A DNA stretch of 53,512 nt from JBHIET01 sp046760785 (lineage in GTDB: Bacteria > Chloroflexota > Anaerolineae > B4-G1): the NCBI GenBank assembly GCA_046760785.1, contig JBHIET010000016.1, positions 1 to 53,512 on the forward strand. Reading direction: 5' to 3'. The position numbers and the translations under genes are program-made. The notes under the pieces are model-generated. The model saw only the letters and a program-made list of their open reading frames with translations, was not told where the DNA came from and did not search any database. Each line of letters opens with the position of its first letter. Within the stretch, counting starts at the first letter, position 1. Positions 49,614 to 53,512 of the stretch are shown here, one piece after another.

Positions 49614-52436
49614 CTACGGCACCCCTCCCAACTGGCGGATGGTCGGCAACACGATCTCGACGAAGGTCTGCACGATGGAACTGAACTCCCCCGTGATCAC
49701 CGACTGGACGATGCCCGCCAGGGCCGGCACCAGGCCGGAGAGGTAACTGGTGAGGAAGGGTAAGCCATAGATGGCGCGTAACAGATCGGCCGCACTGCCT
49801 CCGGCCTCCCTGATCCGTGGGAGGTCGAAGGCCCAGATGCCGACGACGCTCAGGTAGACGATCACCTGCCCGGCCTCGAAGAGCAACCCCAGGATGTCGT
49901 TCACCGCATGGGCCTGCATCACGACGTCTTGCGCCAGCGTGCAGGCCGAGATCGTCAGGGCGAGATAGAGGCCCTTCTGCCAGCCGTGGCGCCCACGGAT
50001 GTAGGGGAAGAAGTAGCCCAGGACGAAGGCATAGAGCAGCCAGCGCGCGGCAAAGGGGATGAAGTAAACCGCCAACGCCTCCAGCAGGACAAAGGGGGTA
50101 GCGGCCCGCTCGAGCGCCTGGTTCAGGATGGCCGGCCCGTAGAGGATCAGCAAGACGGCGACGAGCACAGCCCCACGCGCGCAGGCCGCCTTCGCGTTCT
50201 CCCACGGCTGGTCGGCGCAGCCCCACCCGAACAGGACGTCGCGCAGCGGTACCTCTCGCCGGGGGTCTTGCGACAGGTGCAGGCTGGGCGGGGCCTGTGG
50301 CTGGTCGGCTGCCCCCTCGTCCTTTGGAGATAGGGTCTTGCGCAACACGGCGTGCCCGAGGCGTGCGCGCAACCGCTCCGAAGCCAGCACCACGCGCTCG
50401 GCGTAAGACAGGCTCGTCTCCTCCGGCCGGCGCACTAGACGGCGGAAGAGCACCCAGCCCAGGATGGGCGCGATGGGGATCAGCGCGACCAAGTCGGCCA
50501 GGGGCCGGCGCAGCACGCCCAGCACAAAGTAGGCCAACAGCAGTTGGCCGACGGCCAGGAGCCCCTCGTCGAGCGCCCAGAGGTGCCGCCTCCTCCTGGC
50601 CGCTGCTTCTCCCAGCTCCTCTTCGAGCTTATGCAGGTTGATCTTCTGCGTGGCGTCATCCCACACGCTGGCCTCCTCGGCCTTCCTGACGTCCTCCCGC
50701 TCTACCCGCGCCTGTCCCTGCCGGCGCAGGAGGCCAAGCACAGCCAGCAGCGGTGCCAGCGGTGCCAGCACCTGCAGCGTCAACATCGTCAGGCTCAGGC
50801 CGGTGGCGGGCCACCATCCGCCCAGAGGGCTGTAGAAGGCAGGGCCTTGAACAACCGGGTAGGCCAACACAACGAGCAGCAGCAGGAGGCCGCACAGGCG
50901 CGCCCGTCCCGACCAGGAACCCAGCGCATCGTCCAGGAACACGCCCGGGCGAGCCAACTCACGGCCCAGCCAGCAGGCGAAGAGGAGCAGCGGGGCTCCC
51001 GCCAGCGCGACGGCCAGGGCCGACCAACGGCCTGGGAGGCCCAGCGCAGCAGCGGCGAGCAATGGGAAAAGGACGAGCCACAGCCAGCGCAGGCGTACCC
51101 CGGGGTAGCGATGGAGCACCAGCACCACCGCGCTGCCGAGGGCGGCAGCCCAGACAGCACCTGAACCATCAAGCCCGGCACTGCCGCCGGTCAGCAGCGC
51201 AGCAATGACCGGTAGCACCGCCCCGCCGACGAAGGCGGCGAGCACGGTGACGATGAAGCCGACGCCACTCTCCAGCGATGGAAGGAGATCGGCCTCGCCC
51301 TCCAGCCCGGCCGGGTTACTCTTGATGCGCCGCCAGAGCCAGACGAAGGGGAAAACCAGCAACGCCGGCAAGACGACCGCTAGAAGCAGGGTGGCGACGA
51401 GCCACCCCACGCTGCGCCATAGAGGGCCCAGCACGCGCTGCAATTCGTGCCGCACGCTGACTACAGGCTCGCTGATGGGGTCGAATTCGCCACTGGCGTC
51501 ATAGTCCAGCGAGATCGGGCCGTCACTATTGAGCCAACTGCGCGTGCGGCCCTCAGCGGTGGTGGGGAGGGGCGAGTAGCCACGCACGGCGACGCCCTCC
51601 CCGGCCGTGACGGTCACGGTCGTGGGCAAATGGGCCCACGACCCCTGTGGGGGAGAGACGTTGAGCAAAACGATGAGTTGCTCGCGCTCCAGTTGCGCCT
51701 CGTCGGTCGTGGCCTGTATCTCCACACGAGAGATGCCATCTCCGATGGCAACGCGGGGCCTGGAGATATCGGTGAAGAGTGCGCCTGTGAACCTGTCGGC
51801 TGTGCCGTAGAAGACGCGCTTGATGAACAGCGCCGGCTCAATGGAGCCTGCCAGGAGGTCACGCAGGTCGGCGTCGGTGGAGCCGGGTGAGAACGTGGCG
51901 CGATAGGTGGCGAAGACCCGCTCCAGCGCCAGGGAGATCTCCAGCGTGCGGGTGATCCCGGCGAGGTCATAGGGGCCGCTGCGGGGGAGGAACCAGGCGT
52001 AGTCACCGCCGTAGTTGCCCCACCTGTCCCAGGCAGCGAGCAAGTTAGTGCCCGGATGCAGGGGTTCGGCGGTGCCAGTGAAGACTCCCTCGGCGTCGAG
52101 AGTGACCAGGAGCGGCTGCGGCCAGAGCGGGACTGCGCGGTTATCCAGCACCTGGCAATCGCTCAGGGGGAGCGTTACGCCGGGCGGGCCGCGCAGGGTG
52201 AACGAGATAGCAGGCCGGTAAGCCAGAGCAAATGTGTGCTGCTGCTCCAGCGAGTAGAACGAGCCGTCGCCCTGGAGTGCAAGATGCACGGGGGTTGCCC
52301 CGGGCGGGCGACGCAGGGCGGATAGGCCGAAGTAGGTGGCCTGGGCCAGGAGGACGCTGGCAGCCAGCGGTAACAGTGCCAGCAATATGCGGCGTCCGGT
52401 CAGCGGAGTCCTCGTCACGGTCGGTCTACGGGGCAT
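49614..52436 (-). CDS. 940-aa multi-span membrane protein
   Basis: An uncharacterised integral membrane protein. One N-terminal membrane helix is followed by an exported beta-rich region of about 270 residues, then some 14-18 membrane helices in three groups, interrupted by a charged cytosolic stretch (about 570-610 and 690-730). No known transporter or enzyme motif was seen. It is followed by two related lipoprotein genes 35 and 4 bp downstream, so the three are likely one operon and may form one envelope complex. ATG 52436 follows GGAGAGG. Confidence 0.7.
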   Translation of the reverse strand: MPRRPTVTRTPLTGRRILLALLPLAASVLLAQATYFGLSALRRPPGATPVHLALQGDGSFYSLEQQHTFALAYRPAISFTLRGPPGVTLPLSDCQVLDNRAVPLWPQPLLVTLDAEGVFTGTAEPLHPGTNLLAAWDRWGNYGGDYAWFLPRSGPYDLAGITRTLEISLALERVFATYRATFSPGSTDADLRDLLAGSIEPALFIKRVFYGTADRFTGALFTDISRPRVAIGDGISRVEIQATTDEAQLEREQLIVLLNVSPPQGSWAHLPTTVTVTAGEGVAVRGYSPLPTTAEGRTRSWLNSDGPISLDYDASGEFDPISEPVVSVRHELQRVLGPLWRSVGWLVATLLLAVVLPALLVFPFVWLWRRIKSNPAGLEGEADLLPSLESGVGFIVTVLAAFVGGAVLPVIAALLTGGSAGLDGSGAVWAAALGSAVVLVLHRYPGVRLRWLWLVLFPLLAAAALGLPGRWSALAVALAGAPLLLFACWLGRELARPGVFLDDALGSWSGRARLCGLLLLLVVLAYPVVQGPAFYSPLGGWWPATGLSLTMLTLQVLAPLAPLLAVLGLLRRQGQARVEREDVRKAEEASVWDDATQKINLHKLEEELGEAAARRRRHLWALDEGLLAVGQLLLAYFVLGVLRRPLADLVALIPIAPILGWVLFRRLVRRPEETSLSYAERVVLASERLRARLGHAVLRKTLSPKDEGAADQPQAPPSLHLSQDPRREVPLRDVLFGWGCADQPWENAKAACARGAVLVAVLLILYGPAILNQALERAATPFVLLEALAVYFIPFAARWLLYAFVLGYFFPYIRGRHGWQKGLYLALTISACTLAQDVVMQAHAVNDILGLLFEAGQVIVYLSVVGIWAFDLPRIREAGGSAADLLRAIYGLPFLTSYLSGLVPALAGIVQSVITGEFSSIVQTFVEIVLPTIRQLGGVP

Positions 52437-52642
52437 GGGTGTGCCTCTCCTTGGCTGGCAGTAGTATACGCCAGATGCGGGAAAAGGGCAATTGGTGGCC
52501 GCCCTGTTTCAATCTATACCGCGCGAGCGGCTCAGTGGGGCCTGCCTGGTCTCGATACGCGCCTACGGCGCTACTCGACCGACGCAGGCTGTGAGCAGTT
52601 ACTGTGCAAGGGGCATTCCTCCCTGGAGGAGGGAGGTACGGC

Positions 52643-52735
52643 CGTATCCTCTCAAAATGTAGGGGCGAACCCTTGCGGTCGCCCTGACGGGCAGGTGCAA
52701 GACCTGCCCCTACTCCAGATTATTGAGAAGATACG
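52643..52735. mobile_element. MITE-like palindrome, about 93 bp
   Basis: CGTATCCTCTCAAAAT (52643-52658) is matched by the complement of 52719-52735 (ATTATTGAGAAGATACG). Inside, GTAGGGGC (52659-52666) pairs with GCCCCTAC (52706-52713). The 304-bp gap before thpR (52437-52740) otherwise holds short REP-like palindromes (CTCGATACGCGCC...GGCGCTACTCGA near 52552-52580). Confidence 0.5.
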
Positions 52736-52740
52736 TACGG

Positions 52741-53328
52741 TCACCCCCCGCGCAGCGGGAACCTCGCCAGCATGGTGTACTCCGCTCCCGTGGGCTTGAG
52801 CAGGCTGCGGATGAGGGCGAAGTGATCGGCGGGAACCTCGGCCAGGAGACCCACTTCGGCGCCGGTGACGGCCTCGCCCACCCGTGCCACGTCGCTGCGG
52901 GAGACCTTGCGGCGCACCCGCCCCAGCGTCAGGTGCGGCGTGAAAGCACGCCCCTCCGGCTCGTGGCCGAAGGGAACCATCACCCCCTCGATACCATCCT
53001 GCAGCGCCGCCAGCCGCCCGGTCGGCTCCTGCACCCCCACCCACACAACGCGCGGGCGGCGAGGGTTAGGGAAGCAGCCCAGTTCCCCAACGGTGAAGGT
53101 GCAGGGGGGGGCATGCCGTGCTACGGCCCCCAGCGCTTGTTTGATTTCTGGCAGTTTCTCTGTGGAAGTGTCGCCCAGGAACTTGAGTGTCAGGTGGATG
53201 CCTTCGGGGCGCACCCAGCGCACGCTGCCTGGTGGGATTTGTCTCTTCAGCTTTTGCTGGAGGGTGGTCAGCTCCTCTAGCAATGAATCGGGGAGAGGGA
53301 TGGCGATGAAAGCACGAATCGTCTCCAT
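52741..53328 (-). CDS. thpR: RNA 2',3'-cyclic phosphodiesterase
   Basis: A 195-aa 2H phosphoesterase (LigT/ThpR family) that opens 2',3'-cyclic phosphate ends of RNA. The two HxTx motifs are HLTL in IHLTLKFLG and HLTL in FTPHLTLGRV. The start RAFIAIPLP is typical. ATG 53328 is used; no strong ribosome site is seen. It has no functional link to its neighbours. Confidence 0.93.
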   Translation of the reverse strand: METIRAFIAIPLPDSLLEELTTLQQKLKRQIPPGSVRWVRPEGIHLTLKFLGDTSTEKLPEIKQALGAVARHAPPCTFTVGELGCFPNPRRPRVVWVGVQEPTGRLAALQDGIEGVMVPFGHEPEGRAFTPHLTLGRVRRKVSRSDVARVGEAVTGAEVGLLAEVPADHFALIRSLLKPTGAEYTMLARFPLRGG

Positions 53329-53458
53329 TGTGCTAAAAGTCCCAATCTGGTTTGGGGTCGGGGAGCCGGAGTTTTCAGTCGAATCCCTTCAGGAATTCCG
53401 GCTTCCTCTTGTTGCTTCTCCTGTTTCCATCATCTTCCTCGGTCCGACAGGGCTCTAA

Positions 53459-53512
53459 AGCCTAGATTTCGCACTCCGCTAGCAGCTAAATCAGGCCAGT
53501 CGTCCTGAGTGC
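53459..53512 (+). mobile_element. Partial second copy of MITE-like element 1
   Basis: AGCCTAGATTTCGCACTCCG and then CTAGCAGCTAAATCAGGCC match 27636-27680 with few changes, continuing to the window end (CCTGAGTGC). The copy is cut by the window edge. The preceding 53329-53458 holds no credible gene. Confidence 0.7.

Noticed and set aside
52865..53458. 197-aa plus-strand frame over thpR
   Set aside because: It is antisense to both HxTx motifs and has no domain features.

Overview
This 53.5 kb, GC-rich window looks like a chromosomal segment of a thermophile-like bacterium, most probably a Chloroflexota (Anaerolineae or Caldilineae type). That is inference from gene content: a TtuA/TtuB tRNA 2-thiolation pair, a TrpB2-type tryptophan synthase beta subunit, a soluble Ser/Thr kinase with FHA, VWA and small-GTPase partners, Flp-type pilin, two large GT39-like membrane glycosyltransferases, and many short palindromic repeats between and inside genes. 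Several strong TTGACA/TATAAT-type promoters lie only 6-9 bp before a start codon, so leaderless mRNAs are probably common here.

Layout. 1-5008: T-box leader and a damaged trpS, an ABC/OLD-like ATPase, trpB2, a ttuB-like sulfur carrier and plsY. 5009-5424: structured intergenic region. 5425-8627: ttuA, a zinc-dependent phospholipase C-like protein, a YacP-like NYN protein and mutM. 8602-8820: consensus promoter and a rod-shaped RNA candidate antisense to the end of an M1 peptidase gene. 8680-12925: lipoprotein M1 peptidase and a TPR lytic transglycosylase. 13065-22551: signalling region. One minus-strand operon runs kinase/beta-propeller, J-domain-VWA, zinc-ribbon FHA, an 80-aa protein, an OmpR-type regulator and a small GTPase. 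A class A beta-lactamase-like hydrolase lies upstream on the same strand, and a double-FHA protein and an FGE-sulfatase protein lie on the plus strand. 22645-27351: small membrane proteins, a zinc-ribbon protein and two GT39-like proteins. 27356-28100: DegV remnant and two abutting MITE-like elements. 28127-35378: prs-like gene, clpC, BrnT/CopG-type toxin-antitoxin, clpB. 35910-40174: compact chemosensory operon. 40524-41851: Flp pilin with two paralogous 49-aa membrane peptides. 41891-44429: CadC-like repressor and metal-efflux P-type ATPase. 44543-53328: YjbQ, tRNA-Gln, a frameshifted TPR protein, a LOG-like protein, a three-gene lipoprotein/membrane-protein set and thpR.

How genes work together. 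The TtuB carrier and TtuA thiolase probably modify tRNA. Kinase, FHA proteins, VWA/J protein, GTPase and response regulator form a plausible phosphorylation-dependent signalling module. The kinase promoter and the hydrolase promoter share a tandem ACATTTG-type element, which could be the target of the operon's own OmpR-family regulator. The chemosensory operon pairs an MCP, CheW and CheA with a DNA-binding response regulator and carries no CheR, CheB or CheY, which suggests transcriptional output.

Limits: all family calls are from reading motifs, with no database search. The frameshifts in trpS and in the TPR gene could be real decay or assembly errors.
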